Assembly: GCF_008704795.1 (NCBI RefSeq)
Contig: NZ_CP023690.1
Location: 9,496,501 to 9,560,500 of the forward strand
Reading direction: 5' to 3'
From: Streptomyces spectabilis
Lineage (GTDB): Bacteria > Actinomycetota > Actinomycetes > Streptomycetales > Streptomycetaceae
DNA length: 64,000 nt
How positions within the stretch are numbered: the stretch's first letter is position 1; each line of letters opens with the position of its first letter. The translations under genes were made by a program, and so were the position numbers. Under the pieces are notes generated by a model that saw only the letters and a program-made list of their open reading frames with translations, did no database searches and was not told the origin of the DNA. Of the stretch, positions 16,405 through 25,541 are shown piece after piece.

Positions 16405-17199
16405 ATGTCGTATGACCCCACGCTGATCAACAGCACTGTGCCGCACTCCGCCCGCATCTGGAACTACTGGCTGGGCGGCAAGGACTGCTACGAGGTCGAC
16501 CGGCAGGTGGGCGACCAGATCCGTGCGGCCAACCCGGGGATCATCGAGATCGCGCGCGCCCAGCGGCACTTCCTCGTGCGGGCCGTGAGCCACCTCGCCG
16601 GAGAGGCGGGCATCCGTCAGTTCCTGGACGTCGGCACGGGGCTGCCCACCGCCGACAACACCCATGAGGTCGCCCAGCGCCTCGCCCCCGACGCGCGGAT
16701 CGTCTACGTCGACCACGACCCGATCGTGCTCACCCACGCCGAGGCGCTGCTCACCAGCACCCCGGAGGGCGCGACGGGGTACATCGACGCCGATCTGCGC
16801 GACCCGGACGCGATCCTGGAGCAGGCCGCCAAGACCCTGGACTTCACCCGGCCCGTCGCCCTGATGCTGCTCGGGATCACCGCGCACATCACCGACGACT
16901 CCGTCTACGCCATCGTGGGCCGCCTGATGGACGCCCTGCCCTCCGGCAGCTATCTGGTCCTCTGCGACGACACCGAGGTGCTCGACCCCGAGCGGATGCG
17001 CGAGATGATCGAGCAGTGGAACGAGGAGAGCGACAACCCGCGCGTCAACCGCAGCCCCGAGCAGCTCGCCCGCTTCTTCGACGGCCTGGAGCTCCTGGAG
17101 CCCGGCGTGGTGTCCGTCTCGCGCTGGCGCCCCGAGCCGGGCGAGGGCCGGCCGCCCGTGGAGGTCGACGACTTCGGGGGCGTGGCGCGCAAGCGCTGA
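16405..17199 (+). CDS. SAM-dependent methyltransferase, Methyltransf_19 (DUF574) family
   Basis: 264 aa. The start is typical of this actinobacterial family: residues 10-27 (STVPHSARIWNYWLGGKD) are its signature, followed by FLDVGTGLPTADNTHEVAQ (motif I, about 73-91), IVYVDHDPIVLTHAEALL and YIDADLRDP. Streptomycetes carry dozens of such paralogues with unknown substrates. The stop codon lies inside the first unit of a 26-bp tandem repeat, so the last two codons are repeat sequence. The ATG follows GGGAGGG. Upstream 256 bp (16149-16404) hold no further gene. Confidence 0.9.
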   Translation: MSYDPTLINSTVPHSARIWNYWLGGKDCYEVDRQVGDQIRAANPGIIEIARAQRHFLVRAVSHLAGEAGIRQFLDVGTGLPTADNTHEVAQRLAPDARIVYVDHDPIVLTHAEALLTSTPEGATGYIDADLRDPDAILEQAAKTLDFTRPVALMLLGITAHITDDSVYAIVGRLMDALPSGSYLVLCDDTEVLDPERMREMIEQWNEESDNPRVNRSPEQLARFFDGLELLEPGVVSVSRWRPEPGEGRPPVEVDDFGGVARKR

Positions 17200-17263
17200 C
17201 ACCGGCCGTCGCGCCCGAGGGCTGACACCGGCCGTCGCGCCCGAGGGCTGACACCGGCCGTCG
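17195..17263. repeat. 26-bp tandem repeat (2.7 copies) over a stop codon
   Basis: Two identical 26-mers (17195-17220 and 17221-17246) beginning GCTGACACCGGCCGTCGCGC, then a 17-base partial third copy (17247-17263). The TGA in the first copy (17197-17199) is the stop of the methyltransferase gene. Confidence 0.95.
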
Positions 17264-17354
17264 GGTCCGGGCGCGGACGCGACAGCCGGGCCCCGGGCGA
17301 CTCCGGGCGGTGCGCGTCTTGCGGGCCCGTTGTTGCGTGCATGACCATGTGCCC

Positions 17355-18752
17355 ATGGCGAATCCGAAGGGCACCCCTCGGCGCACCCTCCTCACCGGCG
17401 CCGCCACCGCGGCCGCCGCCACCGTCCAGGCCGCGAGCCCGGCCGCCGCGGCCGAACCGGCCCGGCTCGCCCCGCGGCCGCCCTCGCGCGAACTGCGCGC
17501 CCTGCTGCGGGAGATCGACCACCGCCGCATCGAGGCGACCGTACGCCGCCTGGCCGCGTTCGGGACCCGGCACACCCTCTCCGACCAGGACGACCCGGAA
17601 CGCGGCATCGGCGCCGCGCGCGACTGGATCCTCGCCCGGATGCGGGAGTACGCCCGGAAGTCCGACGGCCGCATGACCGTCGACCTCCAGTCCTGGGTGC
17701 AGCCGCCCGGTCCGCGCATCCCGGCCCCGACGCGGATCTCCAACGTCGTCGCCACCCTGCGCGGCACGGCGTCGCCCGACCGCGTCTACGTCGTCTCCGG
17801 GCACTACGACTCCCGCGCCAGCGACCCCATGGACCACACCAGCGACGCCCCGGGCGCCGACGACGACGCCTCCGGGGTCGCCGTGGTCCTGGAGCTGGCC
17901 CGCGTCCTCGCGACCCGGCGCACGGCGGCGACCCTGGTGTTCGCCGCCGTGGCGGGCGAGGAGCAGGGGCTGTACGGCGCCGCCCACCTCGCCCAGAGCT
18001 ACAAGGACCGACGGGTCGACGTACAAGGGATGTTCACCAACGACATCGTGGGCAGCTCCACCGCCGACGACGGCAGCCGCGACCCGCACACCATCCGGCT
18101 CTTCGCCGAGGGCGTCCCCACCTCCGAGACGCCGCAGGAGGCCGACGTCCGGCGCTCCGTCGGCGGCGAGAACGACTCGCCCTCGCGCCAGCTCGCCCGC
18201 TTCGTGCGCGAGGTCGCCGACCCCGACGCGACCGGCATGAAGGTCCGCGTGATCTACCGGCGCGACCGCTATCTGCGCGGCGGCGACCACATCCCGTTCC
18301 TCGAACGCGCCTACCCGGCGGGCCGGTTCACCGAACCCGCCGAGGACTACGCCCACCAGCACCAGGACGTGCGGATCGTCGACGGCAAGCAGTACGGGGA
18401 CCTGCCCGAGTTCTGCGACTTCCCGTTCGTCGCGCGGGTCGCCCGCGTCAACGGCGCCGCCCTGTGGAGCCTGGCCCAGGCCCCGGGCACGCCCCGCGGC
18501 GCGAAGATCGTGACCACGGCCCTGACCAACGCGACCGAGCTGGTCTGGGAGCGCGGCGGCGAGCCGGACCTGGCCGGTTACGAGGTCGTGTGGCGCGAGA
18601 CGACCTCGCCGGAGTGGACCCACGCGGTCCCCGTGGGCGATGCCATCCGGCACACCGTCGACCTCTCCAAGGACAACGTGTTCTTCGGCGTGCGCGCGGT
18701 GAACCGGGCCGGTCTGCGCAGCCCGGTCGCGTTCCCGGCGCCGCAGCGCTGA
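17355..18752 (+). CDS. Secreted M28-family zinc aminopeptidase
   Basis: 465 aa from ATG 17355; an upstream GTG at 17310 is possible. Residues 9-34 ([20 protein letters not shown]) are a twin-arginine signal peptide. Zinc-binding and catalytic residues of the M28 fold are visible: [10 protein letters not shown] (His), [11 protein letters not shown] (bridging Asp), [12 protein letters not shown] (Glu-Glu), a TNDIVGSS Asp, and [16 protein letters not shown] in place of the terminal His loop. The final about 80 residues ([20 protein letters not shown]...) look like a fibronectin type III module. It starts a long run of exported hydrolases. The ribosome site is weak, so the start is the least certain part. 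Confidence 0.85.
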   Translation: MANPKGTPRRTLLTGAATAAAATVQAASPAAAAEPARLAPRPPSRELRALLREIDHRRIEATVRRLAAFGTRHTLSDQDDPERGIGAARDWILARMREYARKSDGRMTVDLQSWVQPPGPRIPAPTRISNVVATLRGTASPDRVYVVSGHYDSRASDPMDHTSDAPGADDDASGVAVVLELARVLATRRTAATLVFAAVAGEEQGLYGAAHLAQSYKDRRVDVQGMFTNDIVGSSTADDGSRDPHTIRLFAEGVPTSETPQEADVRRSVGGENDSPSRQLARFVREVADPDATGMKVRVIYRRDRYLRGGDHIPFLERAYPAGRFTEPAEDYAHQHQDVRIVDGKQYGDLPEFCDFPFVARVARVNGAALWSLAQAPGTPRGAKIVTTALTNATELVWERGGEPDLAGYEVVWRETTSPEWTHAVPVGDAIRHTVDLSKDNVFFGVRAVNRAGLRSPVAFPAPQR

Positions 18753-18848
18753 AAGGCGTGCGGTCCGTCGCGCCACGGCCCCCGGTGACCTGGGGATATC
18801 GGCCGGTCAGAGATTGACTTTGCGTGCTCTTTACTGTTGTCTGCGCAC

Positions 18849-19265
18849 ATGAAGAGAAGCATCCGCACCGCCGTGTGCGCGCTCGCCGCCGCCGGTCTCG
18901 CCCTGACGCTCGGCGCCTGCTCCGAGGCCGAGAAGAAGGCCGTCGACGCCGTCGACAAGGCCGTCAACGAGAAGTACGAGGTGACCTACGAGGTCTCCGG
19001 CAAGAGCGTCGACGAGATCGAGTTCGCCGCCGGTGCGGGTTCCGCCGCCAACCCCAAGCTGGAGAAGGCCGCCAAGCCGGAGCTGCCCTGGAAGAAGACG
19101 GTCACGCTGCGCGGGATCATGCCGCCCACCGTCGTCCCGATCTCCACGGACCCGACCGGCTCCGACCTCACCTGCAAGGTGATCTACAAGGGCAAGGTCA
19201 TCAAGGAGGCGTCCGGCGAGAACGTCGTGGCGGGCTGCATCGCGGTCTCGCCGATGGGCAAGTAG
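18849..19265 (+). CDS. MmpS-like lipoprotein
   Basis: 138 aa. A lipobox LTLGAC (Cys at residue 24) ends a Sec signal. The mature part reads VTYEVSGKSVDEIEFAAG ... PELPWKKTVTL ... DLTCKVIYKGKVIKEASGENVVAGC, which matches the pattern of MmpS proteins: V-Y-E-V-G, a central LPW-K, and a C-x-I-x-x-(D/K)-G-K-V-x...C disulfide pair. MmpS proteins assist MmpL transporters in mycobacteria; no MmpL gene is in this window. Translation could start at ATG 18849; no clear ribosome site is seen. A very strong terminator follows. Confidence 0.75.
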   Translation: MKRSIRTAVCALAAAGLALTLGACSEAEKKAVDAVDKAVNEKYEVTYEVSGKSVDEIEFAAGAGSAANPKLEKAAKPELPWKKTVTLRGIMPPTVVPISTDPTGSDLTCKVIYKGKVIKEASGENVVAGCIAVSPMGK

Positions 19266-19272
19266 CACTCCG

Positions 19273-19316
19273 GGCGGGGGCGCGTCCCGGCTTCGGTTCC
19301 GGGACGCGCCCCCGCC
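19273..19316. terminator. Strong bidirectional hairpin terminator
   Basis: An 18-bp perfect inverted repeat (19273-19290 and 19299-19316) with an 8-nt loop CTTCGGTT, between convergent stops at 19265 and 19353. Confidence 0.85.
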
Positions 19317-19352
19317 GGTCCGCGTGCGCTGAGGGGCGGCGGGCCGGGCGCG

Positions 19353-20465
19353 TCACCGCCGGTCGGCGGCGCCCGAGTACACCACGTCGATCAGCAGGAT
19401 CCGGTCGTTGCCCGGGGCGCCGTCCCTGTCGATGGACGTGGTCAGCCAGATGTCGCCCTGCGGATCGACCTCGACGGTGCGCAGCCGGTTGTACGTGCCC
19501 TGGAAGTACGTCCGCTGGTCGGCCAGGCCGGAGTTCGCGTCGATGCGCATCCGGTACATCCGCTGGCCCCGGGTGGTGGCCACGAAGACGTGGTCGTTGA
19601 TGATGGTCAGACCGCTGGGCGAGCCGGAGGCCACCGGCCAGGTCTTCTTGGGCGGGACGGAGCCGGTGCAGCTGCCGCTGGTGCCCTCGCAGTTGGGCCA
19701 GCCGTAGTTGCCGCCCTTCTGTATCAGATTGACCTCGTCCATGACGTTGTTGCCGAACTCGGCCTGCCACAGGCGGCCCTGGGAGTCGAAGTCGAGGCCC
19801 TGCGGGTTGCGGTGGCCGAGGGACCAGACGGCGTTGCCGAAGGGGTTGTCGGAGGGGATCGTGCCGTCGGGGTTGATGCGCAGGATCTTGCCGTTGAGGG
19901 AGTTCCTGTTCTGCGCGAGCGCGCCGTTCTGGGCGTCGCCCATGCCCGCGTAGAGCTTGCCGTCGGGGCCGAAGCGCAGCCGTCCGCCGTTGTGGGCGCG
20001 GTTCTTGGTCATGCCGCCGAGGAGCACCTTGTACCCGGTGAGGGTGTTGTTCTCCAGCGTCATCCGGGCGATGCGGTTGCCGTCGGTCGAGGTGTGCAGG
20101 AAGTACAGGTAGTGGTCGGTGGCGAAGGTCGGCGAGATCTCCAGGCCCATCAGGCCGCCTTCGAGGCCGGTGGTCTGGGAGTAGGGCACCTTGCCGAGGA
20201 GCGTCTTCTGCCCCGTCTTCGTGAGGCGGTAGACGTCGAACGTGTTGCGCTCGGTGAAGAGCGCGGCGCCGTCAGGCAGGAACGCCAGGCCCCACGGCAC
20301 GTCCAGGCCGCTGGCCAGGGTCGTCACGGTGCCGGGGTCGGGGGTGCCCGGCTCGGCCCGCGTGGCGGCGTCGGCGGTGGTCAGGGCCGCGCAGAGCGAG
20401 ACGGCGGTGGCCGCGGCCGCCAGCGTGCCCAGGGTCCGGGACGGGTGGCGTCGGATGCGTGACAC
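19353..20465 (-). CDS. Secreted PQQ-dependent sugar dehydrogenase (GdhB-like)
   Basis: 370 aa from the GTG at 20465, which has TGGAGGA 5 nt upstream; the longer frame to 20549 is not supported. The signal peptide covers about residues 1-33 (RTLGTLAAAATAVSLCAALTTADA). Blade motifs of the soluble glucose/aldose dehydrogenase beta-propeller are plain: LDVPWGLAFLPDGAALFTER, GLMGLEISPTFATDHYLYF, NRIARM, NGGRLRFGPDGKLYAGMGD, GHRNPQGLDFDSQGRLWQAEFGN, NYGWPNCEG. It would oxidise extracellular aldoses if PQQ is available; many actinobacterial homologues have no proven substrate. Confidence 0.9.
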   Translation of the reverse strand: MSRIRRHPSRTLGTLAAAATAVSLCAALTTADAATRAEPGTPDPGTVTTLASGLDVPWGLAFLPDGAALFTERNTFDVYRLTKTGQKTLLGKVPYSQTTGLEGGLMGLEISPTFATDHYLYFLHTSTDGNRIARMTLENNTLTGYKVLLGGMTKNRAHNGGRLRFGPDGKLYAGMGDAQNGALAQNRNSLNGKILRINPDGTIPSDNPFGNAVWSLGHRNPQGLDFDSQGRLWQAEFGNNVMDEVNLIQKGGNYGWPNCEGTSGSCTGSVPPKKTWPVASGSPSGLTIINDHVFVATTRGQRMYRMRIDANSGLADQRTYFQGTYNRLRTVEVDPQGDIWLTTSIDRDGAPGNDRILLIDVVYSGAADRR

Positions 20466-20719
20466 GGTGTCCTCCAGGGGGAGTGGGGGGAGTTGATGGC
20501 CCTGGCAGTGCGGAAGCTTCCCTGTTGGGTGGGGGCACCGTAGGAGCATGTGATGTACCTGTCAACGAGGGGGATCGGCCGTTCTCCGGTGGCCGCTGTG
20601 GAGCGGGTTCGCGGCCGCGCTCATATGGACGATCTTGTTCCGGCCCATGGGCCCGCCGCGTTACTTATGATCACCGCGGGCCTCCAGGGGAGGGGCCAGT
20701 GATTGTCAGGAGGGGAAAC

Positions 20720-21085
20720 ATGTCCGGAGTCTCCAGAAGATCGTTGCTGGGCTATTCGGGTTCGGCCGCGGCGGGCGCGGTGCTCGCCTCGGCCGGTACG
20801 GCGCAGGCGGACGACGACAAGGGCGCGAAGGCCCCCGAGACCGCCGAGAGGACGCAGACGGCGGCTGTCGCGTTCCCGCCCGGCACGGAGTTCAGCGGCC
20901 GGGTCCAGCACGGCACGGGCTACGCGGAGCTGAATCTGACCTTCAAGGTCAAGACCGAGGAGTCGCCCGCCCAGTACGACATCTCGCCCGAGGAGATCGC
21001 CGAAGCCCTCAACGAGGTCGCGGCGAAGCGCGGCTGGCCGCGCATCACCTTCTACGGCACGCCTCCCAAGGCCCCGCTGAACTGA
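20720..21085 (+). CDS. Small Tat-exported protein of unknown function
   Basis: 121 aa. SRRSLLGYSGSAAAGAVLASAGTAQA (residues 5-30) is a clear twin-arginine signal ending in an AQA cleavage site, and the ATG follows AGGAGGGG. The mature 90 residues contain FPPGTEFSGRVQHGTGYAELNLTFKVKTEESPAQYDISPEEIAEALNEVAAKRGWP; this alternates strand and helix and suggests a small alpha/beta domain. I do not recognise the family. Small Tat-dependent proteins usually bind a cofactor or fold before export, but no ligand motif (no Cys, no His cluster) is visible. Confidence 0.8.
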   Translation: MSGVSRRSLLGYSGSAAAGAVLASAGTAQADDDKGAKAPETAERTQTAAVAFPPGTEFSGRVQHGTGYAELNLTFKVKTEESPAQYDISPEEIAEALNEVAAKRGWPRITFYGTPPKAPLN

Positions 21086-21103
21086 CGGGCCGACGCCGCG
21101 CGA

Positions 21104-21143
21104 GCGGCCCCCGCACCGGATGCGGAACCGGTGCGGGGGCCGC
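21104..21143. terminator. Bidirectional hairpin terminator
   Basis: A 16-bp perfect inverted repeat (21104-21119 with 21128-21143) and 8-nt loop between convergent stops at 21085 and 21194. Confidence 0.8.
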
Positions 21144-21193
21144 CGCGTCGCGCTTCCGGGCCCGCCTCGGCGGCGGCGCCCAAGGCGGTGTCC

Positions 21194-23272
21194 TTAGTGG
21201 TGACCGCCCTTGCGCACCTTGCAGACCGCCTTCGCGGACTTGCCCGGATCGCTCTCCGAGCGGGCGGTGAGCACCACGCGGCCGTGCCGGTCGGCGTCGC
21301 GCCGCGCGCTCACGGCGACGTCGACCTCGACGGACTGGCCCGACCTCGCGGTGGCGAGGCGGTTGGGCAGCCAGGCGGACCAGCCGTGGCCGGACGCCTG
21401 GGCGGACAGGCGGTAGACGTCGGAGCGCAGATAGCGGTCCACGTTCTCGGGGTGCCCCGGGCGCGACGGCAGTCCGCGCCCGGTGTTGGCCAGGTCGAAG
21501 GAGCACACGGCCCGGCGCTCGGCGCTGCCCTTGGCGTACCCCCGCTCCAGCGCCACGCCCCGGCGCTGCGGACCCGCGCCGTCCAGCGACTTGACGGCGA
21601 TCGTGTACGACAGGACGCCGCTCGGGGTGCGCTCCAGGTCCAGGACGTAGAAGTGCAGCCTGTTGGCCCGGTCCACGTACTCGTACTCGCTGCCCGAGTC
21701 GGCGCCCGCGTGCAGCAGGGCGTCGCTGAGCTGCCGGTAGTCGCCCATGGTGATCTTCTGCAGGGTGCCGTCGGGGCGCTTGAAGTCCACCATGTCGATG
21801 TCCTCGGGGTGCGCGTCGACCACCCACGCGAACGGGGCCCGGTCCTCGTTCTTCGTCTTGGACAGGAGCACGCCGTTGTCCGGAGTGAAGGAGTCCATGC
21901 CCATGCGGTCGACGACCTCGACGGTGTAGTTCTGGTAGCCGCCGCCGTCGCACAGGGGGTCGGTGGCCGGATCGCAGGCGGGCGACAGATCGCGGTTCAT
22001 GGTGATGTTGACGCCGCTGAGCCCCTTCGCGCCGGGCGGCGCGGAGCGGGCGGTCACGCGGGCCACGACGGTGCCGGAGCCCTTGAGCGCGTCGCGGTCC
22101 AGGCGCAGCACGTTCTTCTCGTCGACGATGCCGAGCTTGAGCTTGTCGCGCAGGACGTGCTGGGAGCCCATCGAGCCGCCGTTGGTGGCCGGTATCTGCC
22201 AGCGGGTGTGCGGGCCTCCCGGGCCGTTGAAGGAGCCGCGCGAGAGCATGCTCCAGATGCCGGTGTAGGCGCGGCGCAGCGGCTTGCCGTACGGGTTGTT
22301 GTAGTTGTCGCCGATCCCCAGGATGTGGCTGAGCTCGTGCGCGTACACGCCCATCCCGGAGCTCTCGGCCTGCGTGGACGAACCGGCCGTCGCGTTGGGC
22401 CAGATGCGGGCCGCGGCCGCCCAGGACGTCCACGGCACGTAGCGGGTGCTCGCGGAGTTGTTGCCGGTGGCGATGGGTGCGGGCGGGCCCCACGCCGACG
22501 GCACGCCCTGCGGCGAGGCGAACTTCATCTGCCCGAACTCCTGCCACACGGACGACTCGTCCTGCCCGGCGGTGAGGAAGAAGACGAAGTCGTACTTGGC
22601 GGTCTCGCCGCCGCCCACGTCGGCGGTCCAGGCGGCCTTGCCGTCGGCGCGGATGTCCTTGCCGCAACTGCTGCCGCGCGGACACGCGCCCGGGTTCATC
22701 TGCGGCTCGATGCCGTACTGGAAGGACTTGTACGGCATGCGGTACACGCCGAAGGAGGTCAGGTCGACGCCGATGCGGCCGCCGGAGTCCTCCATCCAGT
22801 ACTCGTTGATGGTGTGGCCGCGGTTGAGCGCGCCGGGCTTGTTGAGGAAGTCGCGGTAGAACGCGGGCAGTTGCGCGCGGGGGACGTTGGCCGCGCTCGG
22901 CTGCGGGTTGCCGAAGAGGCTGGATCCGGCCGGTTTGCTGACCGTGAACTCCTCGTCGGGGTAGTCCAGGAGCACCAGGGCGCCCTTGAAGGTGCGCTGG
23001 GTGGGCTTGAGGTCGGGGTCGGCCCAGTCGGTGCCGGGCACGGACCGGTGGTCGGCCCACGTCATGTCGTCGGGGTTCTGCCAGCGTTGCGGGTCGATGG
23101 GCTGGACGAGGGGAGGGCGGCGCGTGGGCTCGGGGGTCGCCCGGGCCGGGCCGATGGCGAGGGCGGAGGCGGTGAGTCCCAGGAGCGCCGCGAGGAGACC
23201 GAGGCGGCGGGCCGGGAGGCGGCGCGCTCTGGCGCCGAGCGTACTTCTGCGACGTGTACGGCGGAGGAACAA
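21194..23272 (-). CDS. Secreted M6-family (immune inhibitor A-like) metalloprotease
   Basis: 692 aa. An Arg-rich n-region and hydrophobic core (RRLGLLAALLGLTASALAIG, about residues 22-41) form a signal peptide. GVYAHELSHILGIGDNYN (about 309-326) contains HExxHxxGxxD, the zinc site of M6/gluzincin-like peptidases. The N-terminal LVLLDYPDEEFTVS and GHTINEYWMEDSGGRIGVDL stretches are M6 family landmarks. A long C-terminal region with MGMDSFTPDNGVLLSKTKN and a terminal beta-sandwich-like part (SVEVDVAVSARRDADRHGRVVLTA) follows. It is probably an extracellular protein-degrading enzyme. It is convergent with the small Tat protein gene across a terminator. Confidence 0.9.
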   Translation of the reverse strand: MFLRRTRRRSTLGARARRLPARRLGLLAALLGLTASALAIGPARATPEPTRRPPLVQPIDPQRWQNPDDMTWADHRSVPGTDWADPDLKPTQRTFKGALVLLDYPDEEFTVSKPAGSSLFGNPQPSAANVPRAQLPAFYRDFLNKPGALNRGHTINEYWMEDSGGRIGVDLTSFGVYRMPYKSFQYGIEPQMNPGACPRGSSCGKDIRADGKAAWTADVGGGETAKYDFVFFLTAGQDESSVWQEFGQMKFASPQGVPSAWGPPAPIATGNNSASTRYVPWTSWAAAARIWPNATAGSSTQAESSGMGVYAHELSHILGIGDNYNNPYGKPLRRAYTGIWSMLSRGSFNGPGGPHTRWQIPATNGGSMGSQHVLRDKLKLGIVDEKNVLRLDRDALKGSGTVVARVTARSAPPGAKGLSGVNITMNRDLSPACDPATDPLCDGGGYQNYTVEVVDRMGMDSFTPDNGVLLSKTKNEDRAPFAWVVDAHPEDIDMVDFKRPDGTLQKITMGDYRQLSDALLHAGADSGSEYEYVDRANRLHFYVLDLERTPSGVLSYTIAVKSLDGAGPQRRGVALERGYAKGSAERRAVCSFDLANTGRGLPSRPGHPENVDRYLRSDVYRLSAQASGHGWSAWLPNRLATARSGQSVEVDVAVSARRDADRHGRVVLTARSESDPGKSAKAVCKVRKGGHH

Positions 23273-23469
23273 GGCTCACCTCTTGCCTGGAGGGTGTGGA
23301 CAAGAACATGACAAGCCGTTCAGCGGTACCCTCCGCCGGGCGCCATTGGGGTGTCAACAGTCTTTTGGGACGGATCTGCCTGGTGGGACGGTGGGCACAG
23401 CTGAGGGCCCACCGTCCGCGAGGCCGTCCGTGAGGCGGCCGGGCGCTTCGCCCGTCAGCCCCTCGCCCG

Positions 23470-25185
23470 TCAGCCCCGCGCCCCGAAGTTCTGCGTCCAC
23501 CACGGGCCGCCGTCGCCCTGCTCGATCCCGACGCCCAGCTCCTTGAAGGAGCAGTTGAGGATGTTGGCGCGGTGGCCCTCGCTGTTCATCCAGGAGTCCA
23601 TCACGGAGGCGGCGGTCCGCTGGCCCCGCGCGATGTTCTCGCCGTACGTGCTCCACTTGTAGCCCGCGGCCGTGATGCGCTGCCCCGGGTCGGTGCCGTC
23701 CGGCGACGCGTGGTCGAAGTAGCCGCGCGCCCGCATGTCGGCGGAGTGGCGCTGCGCGGCGGTGGCCAGCGCGGCGTTGTGGGTCAGGGGAGCGCACCCG
23801 GCCTTGGCGCGCTCGGTGTTGACAAGACCGAGGACCTGCTGGGCCTGTGACCCGGAGGGCGCGGGCGGCGCGGGCTTCTCGGTCGTGGGGCGGGGCGCGG
23901 CCGTCCTGGAGGGCGTGGGCCGCGGGGCCTTCGGCGTCTTCTTCCTGCTCGCGCGCGAGGGACTCGCGGTCGGCGACGGCTTCTTGGTCTTCGACGGCGA
24001 CGCGGAGGGGGACGGCGACCGGCTCGGCTCGACCGTGGCCGACGGCTCCGCGGAGGACTCGTTCGACTCCAGCGCCACCGCCGAGCCCTTGTCCGGGCTC
24101 CCCGAGGAGCCGTCGGCGAGCTGCATCACACCGGCGAGGGCGGCGATCGCGGCGACACCGGCGCCCGCGCCGACCGCCTGCCGCCGCCGGCGCACGCTGC
24201 GCCGCCCCTGCCGCAGCCGCGCGCGCGAGCCCGGGGTGCCCGTCGAGGAGAGGGGCGTCACGTCGTCGACTCCGCCCTCTCCGAAAGATGTTGGTTCGTA
24301 CGGATACATCGCTTGTATGCCGGTATCGCCGTATCCGGCGTGCGCGGTCGACGCCATGGCGTCGCCGCCGGCGCCCGTCCCGGCGACGTGCCCGGTTCCC
24401 ATGACCAGCAGCGGCGGCACGAGAGCGAGCCCGGCGAGCAGTCCCTCCGCGGGCGTGAGGCGTGCGCCGAGGCCACCGCAGGCCGCGCAGTCACGGGTGT
24501 GCCGCACCAGGCGCTTGCGCCACAGCGCGGACGGCCTGCCGTCCCAGGTGGCCGCCACCTGGGCGAGGACGGGGCAGCGCGGCTCGGCGGACAGGGCGCG
24601 CACGACCACGCGTGCCGTCTCCAGCTGGGCCTTCATGCGCTGCACCCGCACGGCGGTGTGCTCAAGGGTCAGCTTCAGGGCCGCGGCGACCTCGCCCCGC
24701 GACAGCTCACCGGCGGCTTCCAGCCACCACAGCGCGAGCAGCTCCCGGTAGTCGTCGTCCATCCAGCGCGTGGCCCGCGCGACCTCCTTGCGCTCCCCGG
24801 ACAGACCGAGCCTGAGGATCGTCACGTCCGTGAAGTCACCGCCCGGGTCCGGGACGTCGTACGCGTCCTGAAGACCGCTGTCGACGGGCGCGGGCCGCTG
24901 GTGGCGGCGGGTCTCGTTCATGGCGATGGCGACGAGCCAGGACCGGAACGAGGCCGGGTCGCGCAGGCCGGGAAGCCCTCTGAGCATCCGCACCATGACG
25001 TCCTGCACCAGGTCGTCGACGTCGGCGTGCCCGCTGAGGGCGCGCCCGACGATGTTGTACACGAGCGGCAGGAAGGCGGCGACCAGCTCGTCCTGGGCCC
25101 GCGCGTCCCCGGCCCGTCCCGCGACGACGAGAGCGGTAAGCCCGGCGCCGTCCCCCTGCTGCGGCTCCCACTGATCGTGCTGCAC
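23470..25185 (-). CDS. Sigma-70-type factor fused to zinc-finger, membrane segment and extracellular CAP domain
   Basis: 571 aa from the GTG at 25185, which has CAGGAGA upstream; the frame to 25497 is not needed. Domains: sigma region 2 (about 25-95, VDDLVQDVMVRMLRGL and RSWLVAIAMNETRRH), sigma region 4 (about 140-190), then C204 and H229-x3-C233-x2-C236, an anti-sigma-like zinc-binding motif; a hydrophobic stretch at 247-262; RRRRQ before a membrane segment at about 338-355; a Ser/Pro/Lys-rich linker to about 440; and a C-terminal CAP/SCP (YkwD-like) domain with NAALATAAQRHSADM, GENIARG and SEGHRANILN. The positive charge before the membrane segment predicts sigma in the cytoplasm and CAP outside. 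It may sense an envelope signal without a separate anti-sigma factor (inference). Confidence 0.85.
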   Translation of the reverse strand: MQHDQWEPQQGDGAGLTALVVAGRAGDARAQDELVAAFLPLVYNIVGRALSGHADVDDLVQDVMVRMLRGLPGLRDPASFRSWLVAIAMNETRRHQRPAPVDSGLQDAYDVPDPGGDFTDVTILRLGLSGERKEVARATRWMDDDYRELLALWWLEAAGELSRGEVAAALKLTLEHTAVRVQRMKAQLETARVVVRALSAEPRCPVLAQVAATWDGRPSALWRKRLVRHTRDCAACGGLGARLTPAEGLLAGLALVPPLLVMGTGHVAGTGAGGDAMASTAHAGYGDTGIQAMYPYEPTSFGEGGVDDVTPLSSTGTPGSRARLRQGRRSVRRRRQAVGAGAGVAAIAALAGVMQLADGSSGSPDKGSAVALESNESSAEPSATVEPSRSPSPSASPSKTKKPSPTASPSRASRKKTPKAPRPTPSRTAAPRPTTEKPAPPAPSGSQAQQVLGLVNTERAKAGCAPLTHNAALATAAQRHSADMRARGYFDHASPDGTDPGQRITAAGYKWSTYGENIARGQRTAASVMDSWMNSEGHRANILNCSFKELGVGIEQGDGGPWWTQNFGARG

Positions 25186-25541
25186 GGCACATCTCCTGTC
25201 CTGATCGCTGCGTGGTGCTGAGTACGCCCACTGCATCGGAGATCCTGCGGGGCGCGAGGGGATAACAGAAACCGCGCAGATCACTTTGAGACCTGTGTCA
25301 CGTCGAGCGGTGTGAGGCCTGAGTGATGTTGTGAGGTCTGAGTGATGTCGAGTGGCGTGTGAGAACCCTGGGACGGACGTGGTCCGGACCGGCTCGTGTC
25401 GAGCGGCGGGGGTTGTCCCCACCCCCGCACCACCAGGCAGCCGGATGGCCGCGCCGGGCCCCGTACGGAAGCGTGAGGGCGACACGGAGCGCGTCACCGG
25501 CCCGCGTCACCGAACCCCTCGCCCATCCGGAAGGCCCCATC
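25186..25541. other. Divergent intergenic region (sigma-CAP / S41 peptidase)
   Basis: 356 bp without a supported gene. It contains the 19-bp tandem repeat described separately and a related TGAGACCTGTGTCACGTCGAG stretch just before it. It must hold promoters for both divergent genes; I cannot assign -35/-10 boxes with confidence. Confidence 0.5.
25312..25349. repeat. Tandem 19-bp direct repeat in a promoter region
   Basis: GTGAGGCCTGAGTGATGTT (25312-25330) is followed directly by the same sequence with two base changes (25331-25349). The spacing of 19 bp, close to two helical turns, would suit cooperative binding of an activator. Confidence 0.85.
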
